64,000 nucleotides of DNA. Source: Corythoichthys intestinalis. Taxonomy: Eukaryota; Chordata; Actinopteri; Syngnathiformes; Syngnathidae. A model generated the notes under the pieces. The model worked only from the letters and a program-made list of their open reading frames with translations. It was not told where the DNA came from and made no database searches. Each line of letters starts with the position of its first letter. Position 1 is the first letter of the stretch. The stretch spans positions 20,251,501-20,315,500 of the forward strand of contig NC_080416.1 of the NCBI RefSeq assembly GCF_030265065.1, read 5' to 3'. Both the position numbers and the translations under genes were made by a program. Positions 22,535-33,776 of this stretch are shown here, piece by piece.

Positions 22535-25514
22535 ATGGGGGTGTATTTCATCCTAATAAGTGTCCTTACCTTCACCAGTCTCTCCTCAAGCCAAGGTAAA
22601 ACTCTTCATTTGTGTTGTTTTTTTATTTCCATTAGTCATTGTGGTTTGTCATCTACATATGCACATGCACATGAATATGAACAGATTCTTTTCTCACCCC
22701 AATATCTCTAGAATGTACACGGGAATTGTTGGAGAATGTTGACTTCCCGGGAACGGACATAAAATTTGAGTACTCTCCAGATGCTCGCCACTGTCAGCAT
22801 TTGTGCACACAGCACCCGTCTTGTCTATTCTTCACATTTGTACGTCCTGAGTGGACTACTGATAACAGGTATAAATGATTTCAAATAAAATATTGCACTG
22901 TATGAAAGGGAAAAACATCTTAAATATGCTTTGTAATAAGGGTGAAAGTTCTGAATGTCTGAAATGCACAATAACAGGTCAACTTTATTTTTTTTCTGTA
23001 AACCTTTGCAAAGTTTCAGTACTTTTTAACACAACTTGTATTTGAACAAGGGCCTAATGACAAAATATGCAACAAATATTTGAGTAATAAAGCTGACTGC
23101 ATTTCCATGGATGTGTATTTCTCAGGGCTCTGCACTGCATTGAAATTGTTGCATTTGAGATGGCAGATGAAAATGTTTTGCGGCTTGTACTGTAAGCATG
23201 ATTATAGAACACCATTGTTGCTAACAAACCTCTGCCAAAGTTTGCTGTAATGCAGCAGTTGGCTGCTATGCCAGCCAACATTAAAGCTCATGACTAAACC
23301 AAGGCAGGTCAATGTTTTAGAGCACGGGAGGTTAGTAGGGGTGAATGACTTGGTGTTTTAGGCAATGTATTACTTTTGATCAATATGTAGGGGTCATCTG
23401 ATGTGAAGGGCATGAAGAGGCTGGTTGGAATACAAATTCAGAGAATTTATTTGGCCATCCAAGAGTTGAAATGGTTGGACTTCATGCAAAGGGTTTCAGA
23501 ATGGCATTTTCATCGGGCTAGTATTTCAGACCCGTGGAATTTGATATGCCAAGCTACTTGTGTTTTAAACCAAACAAGGCATCATAAAGGTACATTTTAT
23601 GAGCTAACACAAATTAAAGCCATGCATAAGGAAAAGTTGTGCAAGTCATGGAGAGAAAATGTGAATTAAGTTCACATGTAATGATTTATGCAAATTACAA
23701 TCCTGAAATTTTATATGGCAACGCAAACATGGTTTCTTCTGGGGCCTCTGCAGGCACTTCTACTGCTACCTTAAGTCTACACCGTCTGGAGAGCCCAATA
23801 AAAAGACGGCCCTCATTGGTGTCACCTCAGGATATTCTCTCAAACCTTGTGGCCCTGACCCACGTAGGCCCCCCACATCAATTTCACATTGCATGTGTCC
23901 AATTTTAACATAACCTAACATTTTTTTTTTTTTTTTTTTTTGTAAACAAGAACCTTGCCTGTCCCGCGTGTACCAGAATGTGGACTTTTTGGGAGCAGAC
24001 TATCGGACTTTATTCACAGCAGACTACCAGGAGTGTCAGAGAGTGTGCACAAAAGACCCCTTTTGCCAGTTTTTTACATTTGTCAATCCTGTTTTCACAC
24101 CTGAAAAGATCAGGTAAGACATTTTGATGCTATAATGACTGCAAAGCTGATTTCTGAACTGTGCTGACTGTCAAGGTTGAACCAAAATTTTGTTTGTCAA
24201 CCAAATTGTGGTGAACGGTGGTTTCTGCAACTTGCAGTGCGTGCTAAGAGAAACGATATGGTGTATATAATGTTCTGTCCAACCATTTAAATCATGGTCA
24301 AATATACAATGTTCTTGTTAAAGCAATACATTATGGTTGGGCCAGACGTAATTGCTAGGTAATGTCATGCACTCAAGGTGTTAATGCAAAGACCAATTCC
24401 TTTTGTTTTAGGTACAAATGCCACCTGAAATTCAGCTGGCCTTTGCCAAGGACCTTAAATGTAAACCGGAAGAATGGTGTGGTGTCGGGCTTCTCTCACA
24501 GTGTTCAACTCAGTCAGTTCTCAGACACAGGTCGGTGTTAACATTTTTTTAAATGCTGCATAAGCCCATTGATTCTTGATGGCGTCACATGATTATCTTC
24601 CAGAATGTTCCGTGAAACTTTTTCCAAACACTGACACCATGGGAGGTGCTTTTGAGTCGCAACCTGCCGGCACACCAGAGCAATGTCTGGCAATATGTTC
24701 CGCACATCCAAAATGTTTCTACTTCTCTTTCCAGAGGTAGTGAAGAAACTAGTTTGTTATTGTTCCCCCTTGAGAATGCCTTATTTTCTATTTGCACAGC
24801 AATGACTTCACTTGTAAACTGAAAGACAATCCAAATGACCTTTTGATGAAGTCCCAACAAGGAGTAACTTCTGGGATAGCAACACACCACTGTCAACAAC
24901 CTACTGGTGAGTTGTATCACCTTTTTAAAACTCAAAGCTTTGAAAAGGCAGTATTTAGCATTTAGCAGTGCTTATAATAGCAGGTAGTCTGGTTGGGGAT
25001 CCACCCCACGTTGTGTATTGCTGAAGACTTTTCCTTTTAATCCGAAACTTGTAAAAGCGCGATACTACACGTTCCCTGAAAATGCAAAATGTGTTTCGAA
25101 ATATTGCTTGAAACATGTCAAGTTACTGAAAATTGTCATTTCTGCTGAAATTGTCATTTCTTGTTCATGTTTTGTACAGGCTGGGCAAACGTGCCTCTTG
25201 AAGGAGTTGATTTCCAAGGTTCAGACATTCTCTTTGAGCTGATGGATGATGCAGAGACGTGCCAGAAGAGATGTACAATTGATCAACATTGTCAGTTCTA
25301 CACTTATGTCAATGAGACCTTCGGCGATCCTGTTTTTCGGTACTATACACGCCACTTTCGAAGAATATCATTCATCTGCATAAGTCATTCATGCATGCTT
25401 TCTTCCAACAGGCGTCGCTGCTATCTCAAGCGCACCACCACCATGCCGGCTCCTCCCAAAATTACAAAGTTGGCCAATGTGGTGTCTGGGTTCACCATGA
25501 GGAACTGCATTTAA
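22535..25514 (+). CDS. secreted four-apple-domain protein (plasma kallikrein / factor XI relative, kalliklectin type)
   Basis: Exons 22535-22595, 22712-22868, 23754-23863, 23951-24113, 24412-24530, 24604-24736, 24800-24906, 25180-25339 and 25412-25514 give 370 residues. A 20-residue signal peptide is followed by four PAN/apple domains, each coded by two exons with phase-1 borders between domains and phase 2 inside, the architecture of the KLKB1/F11 heavy chain. No trypsin domain follows: TAA comes right after the fourth domain and a poly(A) signal lies 47 bases later. Fish skin-mucus lectins called kalliklectins have this composition, so carbohydrate binding is plausible but inferred. Domains 1 and 3 keep six cysteines; domain 2 lacks the last and domain 4 lacks the first. 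The protein should act outside the cell. Confidence 0.9.
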
Positions 25515-25560
25515 GTTTTGCTGCAAATGGGTTGCATGCATCTTAATTGTTTCTAAAAGA

Positions 25561-25566
25561 AATAAA
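25561..25566 (+). terminator. poly(A) signal of the apple-domain gene
   Basis: AATAAA lies 47 bases after the stop, supporting a true gene end without a protease domain. Confidence 0.75.
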
Positions 25567-26468
25567 ATATATCAAAGTTACACTGTATTGGAAGGATTTA
25601 ATTATCACTGAATCAGTTGGTTGGTTGACCTTTGTGGTATTTGCATGTTTTGTAGGAGTACTGTAGGCCACCCTTGTGTACACATGAAGAAACATGCATG
25701 TTAGGCAGGGTTGAAAGTGGCTGGAACACGTTCCCGTATAAAATTTGGGAGCGTAACGTGCTTTGATCCCGAAAATATGACTGCAACTGGCAAACATCAA
25801 TGTTTAAAAAAAAAAAACTGCCACACACGCATCTCTAAGAAAACGATCTGTCAGATTTACATAAGTGTTAACATGCCTAATAAAGTGCTTGTGTAGCGTC
25901 ATCAGTTTCCAGTGATATTTATTCCAAGGAGTTCTCCTAGCGCGTGTGTCTGTGTTCGACAAGACTGTCTACTCACGTCAATGTGCGAAAGCCCACAGCA
26001 AATCTCCCTGCCTGCACTCCAGTTGGCTGTTCAATTAGCCTACATACTGACATGTGATTAGCATGGATAGTTAGCTCTGATTGCCTCAAATGCACATATT
26101 TCTAGGACAACAAAACAAACTTCTTGAATTTATGCGATAAAAGGGCAATGCAACTGAAAATTGATCAGATCATAAGAGAATGGAAAGCATTGAAATGGCT
26201 TATTTGCTCTGATGGTGAGGTTCGGAACATCTTCCATTTTTAAATTTGTATATACCGTATGTTCTTACATGGAGTTCTCCTGGTAAAACATACATTCAGT
26301 GACATTGAACGCAATAAGGTTTGAAACTTTTTTTCTGCAATGAGGTCCAGAAATGTCTCAAATTTGACACATTTTGCAATATAGTTAATGTGCACTTTGG
26401 ACTTATTTTTGATAATTTGCCTATGCTAGGTTATTTCTATAATACAATAATACAAAAAAATCAATGTG
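25567..26468. other. intergenic DNA, no gene seen
   Basis: This is AT-rich sequence without exons, RNA genes or recognised repeats. Confidence 0.45.
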
Positions 26469-26476
26469 TTATCTTC

Positions 26477-27079
26477 AAGGCTGTCAAATTTATCGCATTA
26501 ACGGGCGGTAATTAATTTTAATCACGTTAAAATATTTGATGCAAATAACGCACATGCCCCGCTCAAACAGATTAAGATGACAGCACAGTGTCATGTCCAC
26601 TTGTTACTTGTTTTTTGGTGTTTTGTCGCGCTTGGGTGCGACTGATTTTATGGGTTTCAGCACCATGAGCATTGTGTAATTATTGACAACAATGGCGAGC
26701 TACTAGTTTATTTTTTGTTTGAAAATTTTAAAAATTTTATTAAAACCAAAACATCAAGAAGGGTTTTAATATAAAATTTCTATAACTTGTACTAACATTT
26801 ATCTTTTAAGAACTACAAGTCTTTCTATCCACGGATCGCTTTAATAGAATGTTAATAATGTTAATGCCATGATGTTGATGTATTGTTATAATAAACAAAT
26901 ACAGTACTTATGTACAGTATGTTGAATGTATATATCTGTCTTGTGTCTTTCCATTCAAACAATAATTTGCAGAAAAATATGGCATATTTTATCAATGGTT
27001 TGAATTGCGATTAATTACGAGATTCATTTTTAAGATGAGATTAACTCGATTAAAAATTTTAATCGTTTGACAGCCCTAG
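26477..27079. mobile_element. hAT-like non-autonomous transposon (family 3) copy 2
   Basis: It starts AAGGCTGTCAAATTTATCGC and ends TTTGACAGCCCTAG, with a perfect 8-bp duplication TTATCTTC (26469-26476 and 27080-27087). It is shorter than copy 1 (603 against 1090 bp) through internal loss. Confidence 0.85.
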
Positions 27080-27087
27080 TTATCTTC

Positions 27088-28069
27088 AAAATAATATTCC
27101 ATTCCACTGTGCATAATGTAGATCATTTGTACTTGTTTTTTTTAATGTGTGGTGCTATTTTTACTAACGTCATTGTTTACATTATTTTCCATTTTAATGT
27201 ACTGTACATCCTATGTTCTTAGGTAGTTAAAATTGAGGAATGACGAGATGGAGATTGGGGTTAGTGTATGGTGTTTTAACTGTTATTTTGCACATCATTG
27301 AAAAAATACAATTATGAATGCAAATTTGTTTTTTCATACATGCCTTGAAACAGTAAGCGTAAAGCAGTAGCCTAATGCATGTGTTTTATTGTATGTTACA
27401 AGTATAACTGCCAAAAGCAGTTTTCTTTGCATTTCTGTGGTTTCAGAAGGTTTCACAAAAAAAAAAAAAAAAAAAAAAAAAACAATAAAAAAGAAATGTG
27501 ACGACTTTTATGTCAGTGAGTTTCGGCAAGAAATCCTAGTCAGTTTCTCCCCTGATGTTAGCTTTATTGAAGACTAAAGGGTTGGCAGTCATTATGCATA
27601 TTAAACTTAGTTTAATCATCTGAAGCAGCAGAGGGTGCTCTATTCAAAAAAAGGGACTTTCATTTTGCGCAGCAAAACAGGTTTGATCTTAAACGTATCA
27701 TTGGTGCTTAGTATTTTACAAAATCAGTGCATGAAAGTGTAAAATGGCCAAAACTATGGCGTTCCATATTATGACTATAGGGAGGCACAAGAGTTTGAAA
27801 AACTTTTTCGTTCACTCATTATTAGACGAACATTTTTTTGTAGTGCAGGAGAAAATTATAAAATTAATTATAAGTAAATTAAATTATAAGTTTTAAATAA
27901 ATTTTGGGATTATTTATATATGTACACATGCACAGTAGAGAATTCAACTGCAAATATGTGAGTAGCTAAATTTTCACACAAATATGTCCTCTATTCCAGT
28001 TTCCTTTTTTTAATTTATTTTTTAAAACCCTGTCTTGCATTTGACATTTTCGTTCATACACGCGCGCAG
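27088..28069. other. intergenic DNA, no gene seen
   Basis: AT-rich sequence; a run of about 25 A lies at 27458-27482. No coding evidence. Confidence 0.45.
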
Positions 28070-28104
28070 CCCCCCCCCCCCACACACACACACACACACA
28101 CACA
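28070..28104. repeat. poly-C run followed by (CA)n microsatellite
   Basis: Twelve C are followed by about twelve CA units. Confidence 0.9.
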
Positions 28105-29325
28105 TAACTGACTCCCTCCCCCGTGGGAACCTCAATGCAGTGTGACTGTGGTCGTGCTCTCTGGAAGCTGTGGTGGTAACTCTGGCTCCTCTAGTCAGAA
28201 CACTGCCAGTCAGACGGGGTGTGTGTGTGCATGTGCGTCTGTGTGTTTGTGTGAGAGCGAGTGTGCCATGTGTATGCACTCGCGTCCTCCACAAACATTC
28301 CACCGCAATACCATCCGTGCAACCGCCGGCCGACCTTGCACGAGAGCCGTGCCGCCACAGTGGTTCGGTCCTGACGCCAGCCTCCAAGACTCACACAACA
28401 CACGCACATACACACACACGCATGTCTCTGCATAAACAAACCTCTCTGGAAGGCACACACAAAGGGCAACAAGCGTACAGAATTGGCCTGCGAGCACGCT
28501 GGCTCGAATAAACAAAGTGCACGCTGCAGAACACACACATTTTTGGACCGCAGACCACAGACATTGCATCCTGGAGTAGATCAAAGCATTCTCCAGCAAG
28601 CACACAAGTCTCTCTCATCCTCTTGCGACTATTTTCATGAGGCACGACACAATTCCGCCAGTCGACATTAGAGGCGACCCAACAGTCATCCATCACTGTT
28701 CTCGCCGACCCTTGTGGGATTCACACTCTTGCTCTCATCTCGCCGTCGCTTTGTCATCTTCCCACCCATCAACAGAGCGACCGCGCCACACATGCCTCGC
28801 AAACGCACTCTTTGAGATCTCTTTCATTGTTTTTCCCATTGCATCCATGCTTTCTCACCACTGTTTTGTCCATTGTTAAGGAGACAGCGGCACAGACAAA
28901 CAGGGAGAGAAGATATTCATCTGGTAGACCACAGGATTGGCAAAAAAGAAAATGATAGACGCTGATATGGGTGAAACCTAATTACAGGGGGTGTCGAACG
29001 CAAGACAATGATGTGATGGATGGCTTTGCCCTGCTGTGGCACCCCTGAAACATTAACTGATTCCTTCAGATACTTCCCTCTGGAATTGGGCTGCTTCCTA
29101 TTGCCGATAAAGCTTAACAAGGTTTTCACAGAACAACAAGATGACACAGCTAATATGGATTTCACAGTGCGGATTGTTGCAGTGCGCCTTCATTAGAAAC
29201 TTAATTGACTTTTACCTAATATCTCGATACCATCGCTATCAAATCACCATTACAGAAACCATCAATAGTATACAAAGGCGCTATACAAGTGCATTGATTG
29301 TATTAAGAACATCATCAGGAGCACA
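28105..29325. other. intergenic DNA rich in CA/TG words
   Basis: 28105-28880 is GC-richer than its surroundings and full of CACACA and TGTGTG words, which open long frames on both strands. None matches a protein family or has splice support. It could contain a regulatory element or a non-coding transcript, but I have no positive evidence. Confidence 0.4.
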
Positions 29326-29327
29326 TA

Positions 29328-30935
29328 CAGTGGGGCAAATAAGTATTTAGTCAACAGCCAATTGTGCAAGTTCTCCTACTTGAAAAGATTAGAGAGGCCT
29401 GTAATTGTCAACATGGGTAAACCTGAACCATGAGAGACAGAATGTGGAAAAAAAAAAACAGAAAATCACATTGTTTGATTTTTAAAGAATTTATTTCCAA
29501 ATTAGAGTGGAAAATAAGTATTTGGTCACCTACAAACAAGTAAGATTCCTGGCTGTCAAAGAGGTCTAACTTCTTCTAACGAGGACTAACGAGGCTCCAC
29601 TCGTTACCTGTATTAATGGCACCTATTTTAACTCATTATCGGTATAAAAGACACCACAATCTCAGTCAGTCACACTCCAAACTCCACTATGGCCAAGACC
29701 AAAGAGCTGTTGAAGGACACCAGAGACAAAATTGTAGACCTGCACCAGGCTGGGAAGACTGAATCTGCAATAGTTAAAACGCTAGGTGTAAAGAAATCAA
29801 CTGTGGGAGCAATTATTAGAAAATGGAAGACATACAAGACCACTGATAATCTCCCTCGATCTGGGGCTCCATGCAAGATCTCACCCCGTGGCGTCAAAAT
29901 GATAACAAGAACAGTGAGCAAAAATCCCAAAACCACACAGGGGGGACCTAGTCAATGACCTACAGAGAGCTGGGACCACAGTAACAAAGGCTACTATCAG
30001 TAACACAATGTGCCACCAGGGACTCAAATCCTGCACTGCCAGACGTGTCCCCCTGCTGAAGAAAGTACACGTCCAGGCCCGTCTGCAGTTCGCTAGAGAG
30101 CATTTGGATGATCCAGAAGACGACTGGGAGAATGTGTTATGGTCAGATGAAACCAAAACAGAACTTTTTGTTAGAAACACAGGTTCTTGTGTTTGGAGGA
30201 GAAAGAATACTGAATTGCATCCGAAGAACACCATACCCACTGTGAAGCATGGGGGTGGAAACATCATGCTTTGGGGCTGTTTTTTTTTTTGCAAAGGGAC
30301 CAGGACGACTGATCTGTGTAAAGGAAAGAATGAATGGGGCCCTGTATCGAGAGATTTTGAGTGAAAATCTCCTTCCATCGGCAAAAGGCATTGAAGATGA
30401 GACGTGGCTGGGTCTTTCAGCATGACAATGATCCCAAACACACAGCTAGGGCAACAAAGGAGTGGCTTCGTTAGAAGCATTTCAAGGTCCTGGAGTGGCC
30501 TAACCAGTCTCCTGATCTCAACCCCATAGAAAATCTGTCTAGGGAGTTGAAAGTCCGTGTTGCCCAACGACAGCCCCGAAACATCACTGGTCTAGAAGAG
30601 ATCCGCATGGAGGAATGGGCCAAAATACCAGCAACAGTGTGTGAAAAGCTTGTGAAGAGATACAGAAAGCGTTTGGATTCCGTTATTGCCAACAAAGGGT
30701 ACATAGCAAAGTATTGAGAGGAACTTTTGGTATTGACCAAATACTTATTTTCCACCATGATTTGCAAATAAATTCTTTAAAAATCAAACAATGTGATTTT
30801 CTGTTTTTTTTTTCTCCACATTTTGTCTCTCATGGTTGAGGTTTACCCATGTTGACAATTACAGGCCTCTCTAATATTTTCAAGTGGTAAAACTTGGACA
30901 ATTAGTGGTTGACTACATAATTATTTGCCCCACTG
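29328..30935 (+). mobile_element. Tc1/mariner transposon, family T1, nearly full length
   Basis: It starts CAGTGGGGCAAATAAGTATT and ends TTATTTGCCCCACTG, with TA on both sides (29326-29327, 30936-30937), 1608 bp long. It is the most complete of four T1 pieces (others at 10786, 31145 and 58103) and the arms match them closely. Confidence 0.92.
29689..30716 (+). pseudogene. Tc1 transposase with frameshifts
   Basis: It starts [20 protein letters not shown] with the paired helix-turn-helix region, keeps the first catalytic Asp in [21 protein letters not shown] at about 30419-30445 and DLNPIENL with the Glu, and ends at a stop at 30714-30716 after KGYIAKY. A frameshift after KTTQG (about 29940), another in the T-rich stretch at 30281-30290, and in-frame stops interrupt it. 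All three catalytic residues can still be read, so the damage is recent and scattered. Confidence 0.85.
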
Positions 30936-31144
30936 TATATGCTGTAGAAATAATTTTTGAGGACAAACTATACGGTACAAAAGCAAAACTGCCAAAATAT
31001 TTTTCACACTGGACATTTTTTGAGGTACAATTGCACTGAATCAAAACTCTCTACACAAAACTGTTAAACCGATCAGCTCATTCTTAGGCAGTCATCATTT
31101 AATAATGCTCAATCTTCTCACAATTCTACTATTTTCCAACTGAA

Positions 31145-31442
31145 GTCAGAGATACAGAAAGCGTTTGGATTCCGTTATTGCCAACAAAGGGTACATAGCA
31201 AAGTATTGAGAGGAACTTTTGGTATTGACCAAATACTTATTTTCCACTCTAATTTGGAAATAAATTCTTTTTTTTTTTTTAAATCAAACAATGTGATTTA
31301 CTGTTTTTTTTTGTTTTTTTTTCCACATTCTGTCTCCCATGGTTGAGGTTTACCCTTGTTGACAATTACAGGCCTCTCTAAAATTTTCAAGTGGGAGAAC
31401 TGGCACAATTAGTAGTTGACTAAATACTTATTTGCCCCACTG
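31145..31442 (+). mobile_element. 3'-end fragment of a T1-family Tc1
   Basis: Starting with the last transposase codons (AGATACAGAAAGCGTTTGG), it repeats positions 30655-30760 of the neighbouring copy almost exactly and continues through the right terminal arm to GCCCCACTG next to TA. The 5' part is missing. It lies only 210 bp after the end of the larger copy and in the same orientation. Confidence 0.82.
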
Positions 31443-31444
31443 TA

Positions 31445-32002
31445 ACTATTGTCAAAAAGCTGTGGAATTCTACAGGCAATAATGTATTCATGGGTAAAGA
31501 TAGGAATATTAGTGTCACTTTAAAAAGAACATGATACAAGGAGAGTAAAGTTGCACTATTACTAGTAGGAAGAGATTCAAAACTTCTTTTGAATGATGGC
31601 AATAAAATACACAAACAAATGTTAAGGCACTTGGTTTTTATGGAGATTTTTCTTTCTGAAACATTCTTGGCCATGAACAATCGTTTTATGCATAATTGAT
31701 CTGGAAAATAATACAAATATCACCATTCAAAAATCATTGCTTTCTATTGAACACACACATATGGCTCTCTTGGAATTTTTTTGTGGGGATGATCATCCAT
31801 TTGCACGCAATGCGGTGTCATCAAGTTCCTATACTTGTGATGATTAGAAACCTTTCAATCAGATATGGCTTGTAAAGTCCTTAAAAAACATGAGACAGTC
31901 CTTCATTGTTCATTAATTGGCTGCTTCATTTGCTACATGATTTTTTTTCTTATCGCTTGTACATTTGGGTTTTTAAAAAATGATAATGATAAGAAAAGGT
32001 CC
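31445..32002 (-). other. heyl 3' flank and probable 3' UTR
   Basis: On the - strand this follows the heyl stop codon. I find no canonical AATAAA on that strand before the Tc1 fragment; CATAAA near 31685 is a weak candidate. Confidence 0.4.
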
Positions 32003-32992
32003 TCAAAAAGCTCCAATTTCAGTCGCCCATCCTTGGGCCGACTTTCCTGATCCATTCAAGCCCCTCCGCTGGATTGTAGAAGACCCTAGAGGTGCAAATG
32101 GTCTGAAAGAGACGAGAGGTGCTGCGGTAGTTGGGGAAGAAGAGGAAGGTGTGGGTGGAATAGGCGAGTTCCTAGAGGTGCTGCGAGGGGAAGCCTGCGT
32201 CGGCCTGGGCGGACCTGAGGATGGGGATGCCGCAGGAGATGGCAGCCTGTGAATTGTCGCTAGAGCTGCGGGGGTAAGGAGGGGTGGCCCCCCTCGCTGG
32301 CAGCCGCCCAGCGGTGCAAGGCGCAGGGTTGTGGCAGGGGGATAGTTCCCCATCAAGGCGAGATCTCTTCGTCCACTGGGGAACGGTGGTGAAGATGAAG
32401 CTGGCAGGGAGTTTGACATCTGGGGGAAGGACACCCAAGGCCAAGGGGGGAATGGCACAGTGGAAGTCAGGGGTGATTGAAGGACCATGGGTTCCAGCTC
32501 GCTTGCACAGTGTGAGAGATGGGTGACGAGGCGGGCTCCGATTGGGTCTACAGACTCTCCTTCAAGGGAACTGAGATACCGGACCACTTCTCCAACGCAC
32601 TCTCTGAAGCCCAGAGTCCTATAGTCCACAGCCAAAGCCCTTGCATCAAAGTAACCTGGAACAAAGTGGGTTAAAATTGTCAAAAGTGAAACAATTGTTT
32701 CCAATAGTTGGGGGATGCTCCTTTTGAACCCAATTGTTACACTCGCCTGTTTCCAATTAACCTGTGGAATGGAATACATGCTTTCTGACCATTCCTCATC
32801 TTTCCCAGTCTTTTGCCGCTGTCGCAGCTTTTAAGAATGGTGTTGCGGGCATCAAATATAAAATGAGTGAGTAATTGCCCAAAAAAAGAATGTTCCTCAT
32901 TAACATTGGCGGAGTTTGACTTTTATGGGGGGGCAAAACATGTTGATGACCCCAAAACGCAGTATCAGCATAACATTAACTTACATATACTG

Positions 32993-33078
<86 letters not shown>

Positions 33079-33706
33079 GGCTGTCAAAATTATCGCGTTA
33101 ACGGGCGTTAATTAATTTTTTTTTATCACGTTAAAATATTTGACGCAATTAACGCAGATGCCCCGCTCAGAGAGTTTGAAATGACAGTACACATTGAAAC
33201 GCTCACTTGTTGTGTTTTATGGAGTTTTTCCGCCCTCTGCTGGCGCTTGGGTGCGACTGATTTTATAGGCATCCATGAGCATTGAGTAAGTAATTATTGA
33301 CATCAACAATGGCGGGCTACTAGTTTATTTTTTGATTGAAAATTTTACAAATTTTATTAAAACGAAAACATTAAGAGGGGTTTTAATATAAAATTTCTCT
33401 AACTTGTACAACATTTTTCTATTAAGAACTACAAGTCTTTGTATCCATGGATCGCTTTAACAGAATGTTAATAATGTTAATGCCATCTTGTTGATTTATT
33501 TTTATAATAAACAAATAGTCCTTATGTACCGTATGTTGAATGTATATATCCATCTTGTGTCTTATCTTTCCATTCCAACAATAATTTACAGAAAAATATG
33601 GCATATTTTATAGATGGTTTGAATAGCGATTAATTGCGATTAATTACGATTAATTAATTTTTAAGCTGTAATTAACTCGATTAAAAATTTTAATCATTTG
33701 ACAGTC

Positions 33707-33776
<70 letters not shown>

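Noticed and set aside
25018-25242. Alternative frame reading TCLLKEL at the start of apple domain 4, which would supply the missing Cys
   Set aside because: It is out of frame with the rest of the exon and with the phase of the previous exon.
28142-28605. Long overlapping frames on both strands rich in Cys, Val, His and Thr
   Set aside because: They are translations of CACACA/TGTGTG repeats; no family, no splice context, and both strands are equally open.
25514-31000. Serine protease exons that would complete a plasma kallikrein
   Set aside because: None found; a stop and a poly(A) signal close the gene, and no His- or Ser-type catalytic motif is seen downstream on the + strand.
32656-32779. 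Upstream extension of the last heyl exon to an in-frame Met
   Set aside because: It reads through the intron; the acceptor at 32656 and the phase of the preceding exon show the true exon start at 32655.
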